In this document: positions 28,857 to 38,837 of the stretch, piece after piece
How positions within the stretch are numbered: position 1 is the stretch's first letter
Layout of the letters: the number at the start of each line of letters is the position of its first letter
Source: Torymus aiolomorphi
Lineage: Eukaryota > Arthropoda > Insecta > Hymenoptera > Torymidae
Length of the DNA: 64,000 nucleotides
NCBI GenBank assembly: GCA_036365515.1
Contig: CM070873.1
Coordinates: 194,245,104 to 194,309,103, forward strand
Reading direction: 5' to 3'
Translations under genes and position numbers: made by a program
Notes under the pieces: generated by a model
Told to the model about the DNA's origin: nothing
What the model saw: the letters and a program-made list of their open reading frames with translations, nothing else
The model's database searches: none

Positions 28857-30150
28857 CGAGGGTCATTTGATAAGTACCTAGCCTACAAATGAAAACACCA
28901 AAATTTTACAAAAAATAAAATTTATTTTTCAATGTAGTCTCCTGTTAGTTGAATACACTTGGTCCAGCGGTGTTCCAATTTTTTTAACCCCGTTGAAAAA
29001 AATGTTTTCTCTTGGTTTGCAAAATAGGCCTCCGTGGCGGCGATTATTTCGTTATTGGAGTGGAGTCTCTTCCCGGCGAGCGAATTTTTTATTTTCGGAA
29101 ACAAGAAAAAGTCGCACGGAGTTAAATCTGGAGAATACGGTGGATGGGGCAGCAGTTCGTAGCGTAATTCGACCAATTTAGCCGTGGCGAGTGCAGAAGT
29201 GTGAGCCGGTGCATTATCGTGGTGGAAAAGCACTTTCTTTTTAGACAAATGGGGCCGTTTTTCTTCTAACACGGCGTTAAATCGGCTCAATAGTTCGGCG
29301 TAGTACTGTCCTGTGACCGTTTTGCCCTTCTCCAGATAGTCAATGAAAATCACACCTTGAGAATCCCAGAAAACAGTAGCCATCACCTTTCCGGCCGACG
29401 GGACCGTCTTCGCCTTCTTCGGAGCAGGTTCACCGGGTAAGGTCCACTGTTTTGACTGCTCCTTGGTCTCTGGAGTGTAGTAGTGAATCCATGTTTCGTC
29501 GACGGTCACGTAACGACGCAAAAACTCTTTTGGATTGCGATTAAACAGCTCCAAACACTGCTCTGAACTGGTCACACGGATGCGCTTGTTGTCTGCAGTC
29601 AGCAAACGCGGCACCCACCTTGCTGACAGCTTCCTCATGCCTAAAATCTCATGTAGGATATGCCACACGCGTTCTTCTGAGATGCCTACTATCGCAGCTA
29701 TCTCGTGCACCTTTAATCGGCGGTCTGACAAAACGATATCGTGTATTTTTGTCACGTTCTCCTCCGTAGTGGCTGTTTTCGGAGCACCTAGGCGTGGATC
29801 ATCAAAAACCGACGTACGACCACGTTGAAACTCGTTATACCAAAATTTAACGGTCGCCATCGAAGGAGAAGCATCCCCATACACTGCATCCAAGCGTTCT
29901 TTAATTTCACTGCGCGATTTCCCTTCCAAAAACAAGAATCGAATCACCGACCGATATTGTTCTTTCTCCATTTTTTCAAAAATCAACGGACACATTTGCT
30001 TTCACACGCTCTCAAAAATAAACTACAACTCCGATCCGGCTGAAATTTCGTCTGTAACCGTTTACAGGAAGATACTGCACTGTAGTGTATTTCTGGTGCG
30101 ATAGTGGCACCATCTGGCGGTGAGGCTAGGTACTTGTCAAATGACCCTCG
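28857..30150 (-). mobile_element. Full-length mariner element, 1.3 kb
   Basis: Bounded by TA at 28,855-28,856 and 30,151-30,152. Inverted repeats start CGAGGGTCATTTGATAAG on the left and read CTTGTCAAATGACCCTCG on the right. The length of 1,294 bp is standard for mariner. The transposase inside is uninterrupted. It landed in the helix-turn-helix part of an older transposase. Confidence 0.96.
28922..29971 (-). CDS. Mariner transposase (DD34D), intact
   Basis: The preferred start, MEKEQYRSVIRF at 29,971, gives 349 residues, standard for mariner; an in-frame ATG lies 8 codons upstream. The N-terminal paired helix-turn-helix covers residues 1-110 (SMATVKFWYNEFQRG; DDPRLGAP). The catalytic Asp residues lie in VTVDETWIHYY, LFHHDNAPAHTS and YSPDLTPCDFFLFPKIK, a DD34D pattern. 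The linker WVPRLLTADNKRIR has the mariner clamp look. No stop or frameshift is seen, so this is the one coding sequence here that could still be active. It would cut and paste its own element at TA sites. Confidence 0.95.
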   Translation of the reverse strand: MEKEQYRSVIRFLFLEGKSRSEIKERLDAVYGDASPSMATVKFWYNEFQRGRTSVFDDPRLGAPKTATTEENVTKIHDIVLSDRRLKVHEIAAIVGISEERVWHILHEILGMRKLSARWVPRLLTADNKRIRVTSSEQCLELFNRNPKEFLRRYVTVDETWIHYYTPETKEQSKQWTLPGEPAPKKAKTVPSAGKVMATVFWDSQGVIFIDYLEKGKTVTGQYYAELLSRFNAVLEEKRPHLSKKKVLFHHDNAPAHTSALATAKLVELRYELLPHPPYSPDLTPCDFFLFPKIKNSLAGKRLHSNNEIIAATEAYFANQEKTFFSTGLKKLEHRWTKCIQLTGDYIEK

Positions 30151-31138
30151 TAAATGTACCATGGCTAGAACAGCAAGAAAGCGAGGATTATTTTCATAAT
30201 CGTGTTCATTCAGTGTCCTCCTTCTTCGAACGAAGTTTCCTTGTCGACCGCGCAGTTCAATGTCACGTATTACCGTATGATCAGGATGTTGTCGTTGAGG
30301 GAACCGAGCACGATACGATCTGCTTGCCTCTCGATAGTTTCGTCGACATTCTCCTAAAATAAGAAGAATGTCAACTATTTCATTAGCAGAATAGTCAGGC
30401 ATTCTTTTTTAGTTGTAAATGCAATTATTTATCAAAACACATCACAAAAGAAATAATATGTTATTATACTATACAATATTTTAAAACGAAAAAGTTTAAT
30501 TTTCTGTGCCAATATAAGTGTGCTCAATTTGAAAACAATTTGATGTAAACAGTAATAATTATTGACTATTATCGATCAATGCTGAATACTACCGGTATTT
30601 ATTGGATACAGGTGGTTAACACTTATTAACTTTTGTTATTATTTGATATAAGTGGTTAACCCTGGTAAATATTGATAATAGTAAAAATAGTAAAATTTTC
30701 CGCTCTTTCCATTTACGAGGTCAAAAATAGGGGTTCCCATTTGAAAAAATCGATTTGACCTTCAAATGACCTTGATCATTGACCTCAAGGTCATAACCAA
30801 GGTCACGATCAGTTGGGCCGCTCCAAACCCTACAACTTTTGTATTTAACACTCGTATGCGTAATTATGGGAATGTTTGGATGCGTTAATTGATTTTGATT
30901 TTAAACATGACCATGACCATGACCATGGCCTTGACTCAAGGACATATCTGAACGTAAAATTTTCCGCTCTTTCCATTTACGAGGTCAAAAATGGGAGTTC
31001 CCATTTGAAAAAATCGATTTGACCTTCAAATGACCTTGATCATTGACCTCAAGGTCATAACCAAGGTCACGATCAGTTGGGCCCCTCTGATCCCTACAAC
31101 TTTTGTATTAAAAGTTTTTTTCCATCTCCCTTAGTTTT

Positions 31139-31234
31139 CACCCGGTATAACGACGTAAATGCTAAAATAGATTTAGGTAACGGACGAACTAAAAATGTGC
31201 ATGTAAATAAATTAAAGCGTGCGTTTCTGAGATA
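31139..31234 (+). pseudogene. gypsy 1 integrase, last codons
   Basis: Reads NAKIDLGNGRTKNVHVNKLK before TGA, matching the end of 17.6-type integrases. It shows where the gypsy body resumes after the nested elements. Confidence 0.7.
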
Positions 31235-32172
31235 AAACATGTAAAATATTGTGCAAAAAAATTGTTTAAATAAAATAAAAAAAAATAAATAAATAAAAAG
31301 GGTATCCAGGAGAGATAAAAGAGTTGGAGACATTCGCGGCAATAAGAACTTTAAAAGCAATTAATTTCCGTGGAATGTTCCAGCGAAAATTTTACGGCCG
31401 TATCTCACTGTATGGAGCGAAGGCAGGGGCTCCATACACCCTTAATAAAAAATAATTAATTTTATGAAATAATTAATTTTGTTAGAACAATTAATTTTAA
31501 ATACACCTCTAATTAAAATAAACAGTACACCCTTAATTAAAACAATTAATTTTAGAAAATACCCCGTTAATTAAAGTAACTAGTCTTATCAATTTTACAA
31601 AATACACCCTTAATAAGAATAAATAACTAACTTAATAAGATGCACGGAATTAAAATAAAAGTTCCATAAAATACATAAAATATACACTCTTCATTAAAAC
31701 AAATAATCCCGAAAGGGGAGGAAAAGAGGGGGAAATAGAGAGAAAACACCCTAAATTTAGGTAAAAATATGTTTAAAGCAAATAATTCCACATCCCATGA
31801 ATAATCTAAGGTTCATAAAACACACCCTTAAACAGAATAAACGAAAACCCAACTCCTAAGTACATTCTGAAATAAAGTACACCATTTCAATAAAATTGTG
31901 ACTGAATTCTGCAATTAAGCACTAGTACCACCAAGCATCAAGGCAATTACGAGCCATTTACGACATTTCCGACGGTATAATATACCTACCTTACATTAAT
32001 GAAGTTTTATACGCGTGACACGTTGAAAATACCAAAGTCGCGCCATCTACCCACCACCCCCTAGTCACAGCGGTCGGAGGAATTAGGAACGGAAACGGGA
32101 ACGGCTGAATGCTATGACGTCTCCAACTGCGCAGATTGCATCAGACCCCGTTCGAGTGAATGAGCCGGCCCG
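31235..32172. other. Non-coding AT-rich stretch
   Basis: No gene is seen. The part 31,235-31,440 may be gypsy 3' untranslated sequence. Beyond it, words of the type ATACACCCTTAATTAA recur at irregular spacing to about 31,900, a decayed short repeat. Confidence 0.45.
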
Positions 32173-32404
32173 GTGGCAGATAACTCAAGGCCAAAAGAAT
32201 TCGGTACCTCGCAAAAAGGGAAGGATAACAACCCTGACTGGAAGATGCACCACGGGGACCCACTAGTTATTGATGTGGAGGACGCCGAGAATGCCCCAGT
32301 TTTCTATATGCGCCCACCGGCCCAACCCGCTGAGGATAACGTGGAGGTATGCGCCGAGCGCCCACCTGGCAGACAGGGCCATCCAGTTCTGCAAGAAATG
32401 CAGC
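32173..32404 (+). pseudogene. Unknown ORF, N-terminal part (cut by foldback element)
   Basis: Frame from ATG 32,173 reading MADNSRPKEFGTSQKGK, then PLVIDVEDAENAPVFYM. At ATGCAGC 32,398-32,404 it meets a foldback element. The frame resumes in phase at the duplicated ATGCAGC (34,622), giving about 226 codons in total. I do not recognise the family. The continuation across the insertion is the main evidence that it was once a real reading frame. Confidence 0.45.
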
Positions 32405-34621
32405 CAACGAAGATAGACACTAATAGAAGCGCAAAGCTTATAGGGAGACTGAGGCAACCCGAATGTAGTATGTACCCCGACCACGCGCAGCGCGACAGTC
32501 GATTTCTGAAAGTTTCGTGAACAGCTGACTGAGCTGACGAACGGCCGATAACATACCACCCGTAACGCCTGCAATGGTAACACAATACATATTATGTATG
32601 TAAAACTGATAAACTGGGCATTACAAAAATGTCAGTAATCAACATTAATTACAAGGAAGTAGACTAAACCCCAAAAACATTTAACAAAACAAATTAATGT
32701 TAAACTCCAATCTATAAACCAAATGGGGGAACACTTTATATATTACATCCACATTACAAACATATGTATGTGGCGTTGGTCCTGTGGTTAATGTACCTGA
32801 ATACTCTTTTGATGCGGGTTCGAATCCATCACCCGGAGAATATTTTTTTTTTTTTTATTTCTTTAATTAATAAGTAAGACTGTACTTTTCTGCTGGTTGG
32901 AAAATAATGTATTGAATTTTGACGTTTTTAAATAGTTTTTTGTACTATCCTGGAAGTACTGTTCACAATGCGTTGGATATAATTTTTTTTTATTTACAAA
33001 TGATTGTATGAAAAAATTAGAAATACTTCATTACAATCTCTTGGCATGTAGACATTATATTGAACTATTAAATAATATTGTTATGTAATTATTGTAAATA
33101 TAACGGTGGAAGAAAGAAAATAAATGATATAGAGGAAATAAAGAATTGTTCCTTATTTAATTTCCTTATTTAATTTAAAGAATATTATTATTATTATATT
33201 AGTATTTTTTGTAAAATGATGTTGTTATAGTTCGTTTTTTATTTACTAAAATTTTTTTAATTTGTATACTGTTTTACTTGTATTGCTTAGAAATGTTTTT
33301 CCTTACAGTATTATTATTTATTATAAATAATTTATGTAGTTAAATAATCGAATTAATAATATTAAATATTATGAGTAATTTGTAATCAATTATTATAATC
33401 GTATAAGAAATTTAAGAAAAGCGAAAGAAGTTTTGAATTAAAAATTTTTATACTTCAATATAATTTCTACATGTCATGAGATTGTAATGAAGTATTTTGA
33501 AATGTTTTATATGATAATTTGTAAATAAAACAAAAAAATATCCAACGCACTTCGAACAGTACCTCAAAGGTAGTGCGGAAGACTGTTCCAAAATTGCAAA
33601 AAAATAAGCAGCAGAAATAAAAGAAGGGTTGCAAATAATTTATTAAAATTTCAATTAATTATAATTCGTTTACTAATTTATAATTCGTTTTATACTTGTT
33701 GTTATCTTACCACCGTCTATATACCTAGTATTTAATATATGTAAAGGCCAATTTGCCTGTCCAAATAAATAAATAAATAAATAAATTATTCAGTTTAATT
33801 AAGGATTAAAATATCAATCGTTAATTAAACCCGCGTTTAGTTAAGAACTAAATTTTTAATCGTTAATTGAATCAGCGTTTAATTATAAGAATTAAAATTT
33901 CAAGCGTCAATTAAACCCGCGTTCAGTAAAAAATTTAAATTTCAATCGTTACTTAAACATGGGTTCAATTAAAGACTGAAATATTAAATCTTAATAAAAT
34001 GCTGGTTTAATTAACAATTAAAATTTTAATTCTTTATTAAACGCTGGTTCAATTAACGATTGAAATTTTAGTTCTTAATTAAAATTAAATTAATGCGCAA
34101 TTAAAAATATTACAATGAATAAAAGTATACAGTCTTAAGTACTCATTAATTAAAGAAATAAAAAAAAAAAAAAAAAAAAATATTTTCCGGGTGATGGATT
34201 TGAACCCGCATCAAAAGAGTAGTATTCAGGTACGTTATCCACAGGACCAACGCCACATACATATGTTCGTAACGTGGATGTAATATATAAACTGTTCCCC
34301 CATTTGGTTTATAGATTGGAGTTTAACATTAATTTGTTTTGTTAAATGTTTTTGGGGTTTAGTCTACTTTCTTGTAATTAATGTTGATTACTGACATTTT
34401 TGTAATGCCCAGTTTATCAGTTTTACATACATAATATGTATTGTGTTACCATTGCAGTCGTTACGGGTGGTATGTTATCGGCCGTTCGTCAGCTCAGTCG
34501 GCTGTTCACGAAACTTTCAGAAATCGACTGCCGCGCTGCGCGTGGTCGGGGTACATACTACATTCGGGTTGCCTCAATCTCTCTGCAGGCTTTGCGCTTC
34601 TATTAGTGTCTATCTTCGTTG
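32405..34621. mobile_element. Foldback element, 2.2 kb, 7-bp target duplication
   Basis: The termini are inverted: CAACGAAGATAGACACTAAT at the left, its complement at the right. The arms are about 460 bp each (32,405-32,865 and 34,165-34,621). The flanking ATGCAGC at 32,398-32,404 and 34,622-34,628 is the target duplication. The middle is AT-rich and non-coding (repeats of TTAATTAAAC-type words from 33,780 on). No transposase is present, so it is non-autonomous. A 7-bp duplication does not fit hAT (8) or mariner (2) cleanly. Confidence 0.85.
32771..32857 (+). other. tRNA-like Pol III promoter in foldback arm
   Basis: TGGTTAATG resembles an A box, and GGTTCGAATCC at 32,817-32,827 is a perfect B box. 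A T-run at 32,843-32,857 would terminate Pol III. The same module is inverted in the right arm near 34,185-34,260. The predicted cloverleaf arms pair poorly, so it is tRNA-derived, not a tRNA gene. Confidence 0.5.
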
Positions 34622-35077
34622 ATGCAGCTACAAGCAGTAGATTTGCCAATAGGTGCCAATTACCCTCTCCGCCCCATGGGAGGAATACCACCGCTGCGAC
34701 CGCCGCCGGAGGTTAGGAACACAGCAGCTCTGCAACAAATGAAAAAGGCCCTCCAGGGAAAGCTTAATAAGCGTCGAAGAAGTGACAAGATTTGCATTAG
34801 AAGCGAATACTACCTCGCTCCTGATGGGAGCCGATGGCGCTGCTTGGAGTGTCACTCACATCACGGGGGAGACCATACCTATATTCTCGTAACTACACAC
34901 TCAATAGCAAAGGAGGGAATAGTCCCTCAACCCCACTGCCATTTACGTGGGGATCTGGCAGACAGGAGGACGCCCATTCAAGGATGCATCCCCTGTTGTG
35001 TTACACTCCTGAGCCACACGGAAGAAGTGGAGGCAGGCCAGGTGATAAACAGCGTGGACCGCTACCCCCTGGAATAA
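34622..35077 (+). pseudogene. Unknown ORF, C-terminal part
   Basis: Continues the frame of 32,173-32,404 after the insertion: MQLQAVDLPIGANYPL, PPLRPPPEVRN, then KICIRSEYYLAPDGS and WRCLECHSHHGGDH. The proline-rich stretch and the C-x2-C-x-HH cluster may be a small metal-binding site. AATAAA-containing sequence follows within about 400 bp. Identity unknown. Confidence 0.4.
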
Positions 35078-36884
35078 AAACACTATCTAGTATGGGCACC
35101 TTACTTACCTTTTATTTATCATAGCATTTTTTTTATTTATCAATTTCATTATATATGTTATTTTTCTGTTTATTCTATGATAAAGTATTGGGAACGACGA
35201 CCAATTAAGTATCAATTACTACTATTAATTATCAACGAGCCACGATTAGAAATAATAACTAAGAAAATGCATCAAGAGCTGTGACTAGAAATAACAAGGA
35301 CAAGTACCAAAGGTAGCAACTAAGAAGTAATGATTAGGATAACTATTATGACTGGAATAGTGACTAGAATGAAGTAAGAAGGGATGCTGACCAGAAGAAA
35401 TAACTAAAATACATTTTGTAATGAATAATTTTGTGCCTTTTTGATAAATAAAAGTTTATAATGTACAGACATTGGTTATTTTCTTTTATTAATAGGCACT
35501 GGTGACAGTTTACGGATCAGCAACAGTTCTTTTCCTTTTTCCCTTTCTTAGGAAGGCCTGTGGCAGTAATAGGCATTGGGCTGTGGTGCATAACCTTAAA
35601 TGTAACCTATATAGTTTCAAAGGATCTAGAAATTATTCACTTTCATAAGAGGGATATTTTATTGATATGGATACTCCAAATTACAAATAATTACAGGTTT
35701 CAATTAGCACAGATCAGTAGGTATTTGCTAAATAACTATTTGTAACTGCTCTAAGCTTTTGTTAAAGTCTCATAGTCTGCTGGTATTGGTGTGAGCCTTT
35801 CGTTCTTATGGCCCCAAACAAACAAGGTTGCTGCCCGATAACCAAACCAGTACTTTTAATGTCAACCCAAATCATTCTCCATTGTCGTGGGTTTGTTCAC
35901 CATTATCTTCTTGTGTGGGCATAGAGGATCATTTTGGCTGGGTTAACCTCTTCCGCAGGTCCCATCTAAGAAAAAAAAAACACATCAATTTAGTAAAATT
36001 TTCTCTGCAATTAACCAGGGAGGTTCTGAAGTGAATAAAATAGTACACAATTGTTAAGGTTGACACGTTAACCATTTTATAAAAGGGGGAGAGGAGAATG
36101 TAGGGTTCAGTTCTGAACCCTCCGTCGTACTCCTTAAAATCCGCATGCTCAATCACTTGTGTTAGGCATGTTCCAACTTTATAAGAGCGCATCGAAGGAG
36201 AAGTAATGCGATGCTATAGATCTTGGATTTGGCTCACTAATGGTTGTTCCTGTGGTTCTTCTGACATTCATCCTGCAGATATACCTTTAGTTGTTTTATT
36301 ATAACTATGCTATGTTCCATTTGACGATCCTTGAAACGAAATTTCCTTTTGCCTGGACGCCTGGAAACAATATATACACAACGAAATGCGTTCAGGAAGA
36401 CAGAAAGATCACACTTATCTAAAATGGGTTACTGCTGCTGCAAGAAGAAGGGGAAAACCTCTCCATTTACAGGTCATAAAAATCTTCATGCCCAACAAAG
36501 GCATTTCAATCTAGTCATCAGGGGCTGCGTATACCACTAAACTATCTTGGAATTGGCTCCTGAGGCTCCTTCCATAAATTATTTGCAGCATGTAGCTGCT
36601 CTTAATTATTACTAATCCTTACAAGCGATACTATAACAGAGGGGGAACGGGTCCCTGAAAATAAAGGAAAATACACACAAAGCATCTATACAAAAGAAGA
36701 AGATAATAATAATAACAATAAAAATGATTTAAACGAACCAAAAGGGGCCATTGATGCGACAATCCATCTCTCGAACATCCCGCTAAGTATTTGACGCCAA
36801 TTGCATAACTTTTATGCAAACCGCGGGCCGTATTAGCCCCTCAGCTGTCTAAACAAGCAGACAGAGTAGCCGACGTCGGAGCTC
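35078..36884. other. Non-coding stretch
   Basis: No recognisable gene or repeat structure. Frames of 60-90 codons occur but lack any family look. AATAAAAG near 35,447 could be a polyadenylation signal for the ORF upstream. Confidence 0.45.
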
Positions 36885-36987
36885 TGTAGGGACTGCGATC
36901 TTCCCTCTCGCTCTCTCTGCAAGAGTGGAGGAAGCGGCCATGTTGCGTGTGGCGAGAAGCCGCCTGCGAGCGACAGTCGTTGCTCGA

Positions 36988-37603
36988 CCACCCCTCTCCC
37001 AGCCGATGAAAATTTCCAAAATTCAATAAAAAAAATACCACAAGATAGGATTTAAACTGCTCCTTCCAATAGTATTTGTTATGGTATCTGCTCCCTTTTA
37101 ATTGATGCAAAAAAAATTAAATAAATTAATCATTTTTACATCTTTAATTAACTCGAACCTGCTTAATAAAACTGCTCTCAATAAAATAAAAATACCAGTA
37201 ATCTGCTCCTAATCAATATTAAATTACTCCACCAGCAGATTTTTTAAAATCATTAAAGTTTTCAAGATAAAAAATAAAAAGCGTTTTATATGGCAAAGCT
37301 GCCGCCAACTTTCTTCTAAGTTTGTGAATTTTTCCAAGTGTATTAAGACAATTGACTAAAGAAATAATATCTCTCTTAGTATGGAAATTATAAATATCGA
37401 CACTAAGAGGGATATTATTTCTTTAGTCACTTATATCATCGTTAAAGATATAAAAAAATGGTTAATTTATTTAATTTTTGTTGTAATAATTAAAAGGGAG
37501 CAGATATCATAACTAATATTTTTAGAAGGAGCAGTTTAAATCCTATCTTTTGGTATTTTTTTTATTGGATTTTGGCAATTTTCATCGGCTGGAAGGGGGG
37601 TGG
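36988..37603. mobile_element. MITE in gypsy 2 LTR, 11-bp target duplication
   Basis: Inverted repeats of about 110 bp begin CCACCCCTCTCCCAGCCGAT and end with the near complement. TCGTTGCTCGA at 36,977-36,987 and 37,604-37,614 is the target duplication. A long duplication suggests a Mutator-like origin. The middle contains a strong hairpin. Confidence 0.88.
37355..37427. other. Hairpin in MITE centre
   Basis: CTAAAGAAATAATATC-type sequence pairs with GATATTATTTCTTTAG around a loop of roughly 20 nt, a stem of about 27 bp with few mismatches. Its size is like a microRNA precursor. Confidence 0.6.
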
Positions 37604-38837
37604 TCGTTGCTCGAGTCCACGAGTGTGCAGACGTGTGTCCGCTGTATCCTACTTTGACTAATAAATCTCCTCGTTACTGTTGACTCCTCGACTGTTCATT
37701 TCTCTCTCTCCCCTTCCTTTCCTGGAACTAGGAGAGCCGTGGGGCTAGGATCCCCACATTGGTGACCCCGACTATCAGCCGAGGAGAAGGCAAGTCGGCG
37801 CCTGCCGCGGCGTGTTCTCGCCACCACTGCTTTCGCCCGTGGCACGTGCATCCAGTGCCGCATCACAAGCCTCGGCGAGTCTTGTGGCACTTCGCCGCAC
37901 AGGAGAATTTTTCTCTCGCCCCTATGCGTGCTGACACGCCGGCGCATACGGGAAACCTCGACGTGTGCGTGCTGGCACGCCGGCGCACACGTGAAAAATC
38001 AACGGCCTAGAGCCTTTAGCGCAACTGCGCCATCATCGTGCCTCGTCGAGCCATCTCCGAGGCATCGCAGCTTTCTTCAGCAGATCTCTAGGTGCGTACT
38101 TGCGCGAAGCCATCGTCACCGGCGCCTTCAAACGCACCTGTTGAGCAACGTAAGGCAGATCTCCGGGTGCGGCCTTGCGTGAAGCCACCGTCACCGGCGC
38201 CTTTTCTACTGCACCCGTCGAGCACCGGGAGGTGAGCACCTGCAGCTGTAGCACCTCGTCGAGTCTTCTCCGAGGCGGGCAATCTCCAGTCCTCAATCAT
38301 TGCGTCAAGGTATGCGTGCGGGTAATTAGCGTGCGTTTTTTCGATTTCCGGGAAGTGTTTACGCCCTATCGGCCTTCCAGGAACTCTCGTCGCGCGGCGC
38401 GTGTTTACTCGCGAGATTTTGAATTCGCGGAACTCCCGCGCAACGATCACGCGTTCCGAGAACTGGTCGGCCATCTTGGCGGCCGTTTTTAATTTCGTTA
38501 TCGTATTTTCAAGCCCGCTCTTGTGCAAGGTGACACGAAAAACCTTTTAGTATCTTTGAGTCACGCAAATAACATTTTTTCAATTTCATTAAATTCATGC
38601 GTTTTTTAATCACATGCTTTAATAAAATTCCTTAAAATTTAAAAAAAAAAAAAAACGGGAAAGTGATCTTTTAGCTTTTTACGCGGTTTCTGATAATTTC
38701 AATACCTAGTTTTAAGTGTTAGCATAGGTTTAAAATTTTTTTTAAATCTTTCTCGGTGCCTGCGAGCACCAACTAGGGTGCTTGTGATACGCATTGCGGC
38801 GTAAGGCAATTTAGGCATTCTCTCTATTCTCCACGTG

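Larger units (their letters stand above)
28039..30402 (-). pseudogene. Tc1/mariner-type transposase (DUF4817 plus DDE_3), interrupted
   Basis: The N-terminal part (30,402 to 30,150) has the helix-turn-helix type ANEIVDILLILGECRRN and ARFPQRQHPDHTVIRDI. After the inserted mariner (28,857-30,150) it continues with LREIELTMGIPRSTASRYL. TAA at 28,681-28,683 interrupts in frame just before the first catalytic Asp (VLFSDEATF). QQDGAPPHYTR and SPDLTSPDFYLWG supply the other two. It is the likely transposase of the surrounding TIR element and is inactive from a stop and an insertion. Confidence 0.82.
27221..31138. mobile_element. DNA transposon with about 450-bp inverted repeats
   Basis: Outer ends read GAAAACTAAGGGAGATGG on the left and its reverse complement on the right. 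Within each arm a module of about 180 bp (GACCTTGAGGTCA, AAGGTCATTTGAAGGTCAAA, GTAAATGGAAAGAGCGG) occurs twice. A decayed transposase lies on - inside (28,039-30,402). It holds a nested mariner and a minisatellite. The ends abut gypsy integrase sequence on the right and the Penelope tail on the left; a clear target duplication is not seen. Confidence 0.75.
19396..31440 (+). mobile_element. Ty3/gypsy element 1 body (17.6-like), nested insertions
   Basis: Internal region of a gypsy retrotransposon: a primer-binding-site-like TGGTGACAGCGG just after the LTR, then gag, protease, RT, RNase H, a linker with a macrodomain-like part and the start of integrase (to about 25,040). The last codons of integrase reappear at about 31,139-31,234. 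The integrase core is absent, replaced by a Penelope-like element and a TIR transposon. No 3' LTR follows the 31-kb end directly. Confidence 0.85.
36885..37758 (+). repeat. 5' LTR of gypsy element 2 (contains a MITE)
   Basis: Starts TGTAGGGACTGCGATC and ends GGATCCCCACA, followed by the primer-binding-site-like TGGTGACCCCGAC. Without the 616-bp MITE the LTR would be about 250 bp. The same start recurs at 41,226 after a purine run. Confidence 0.85.

Noticed and set aside
35560..35745. 61-codon hydrophobic frame as a possible envelope fragment
   Set aside because: No signal peptide, cysteine pattern or neighbouring frame supports an envelope gene.
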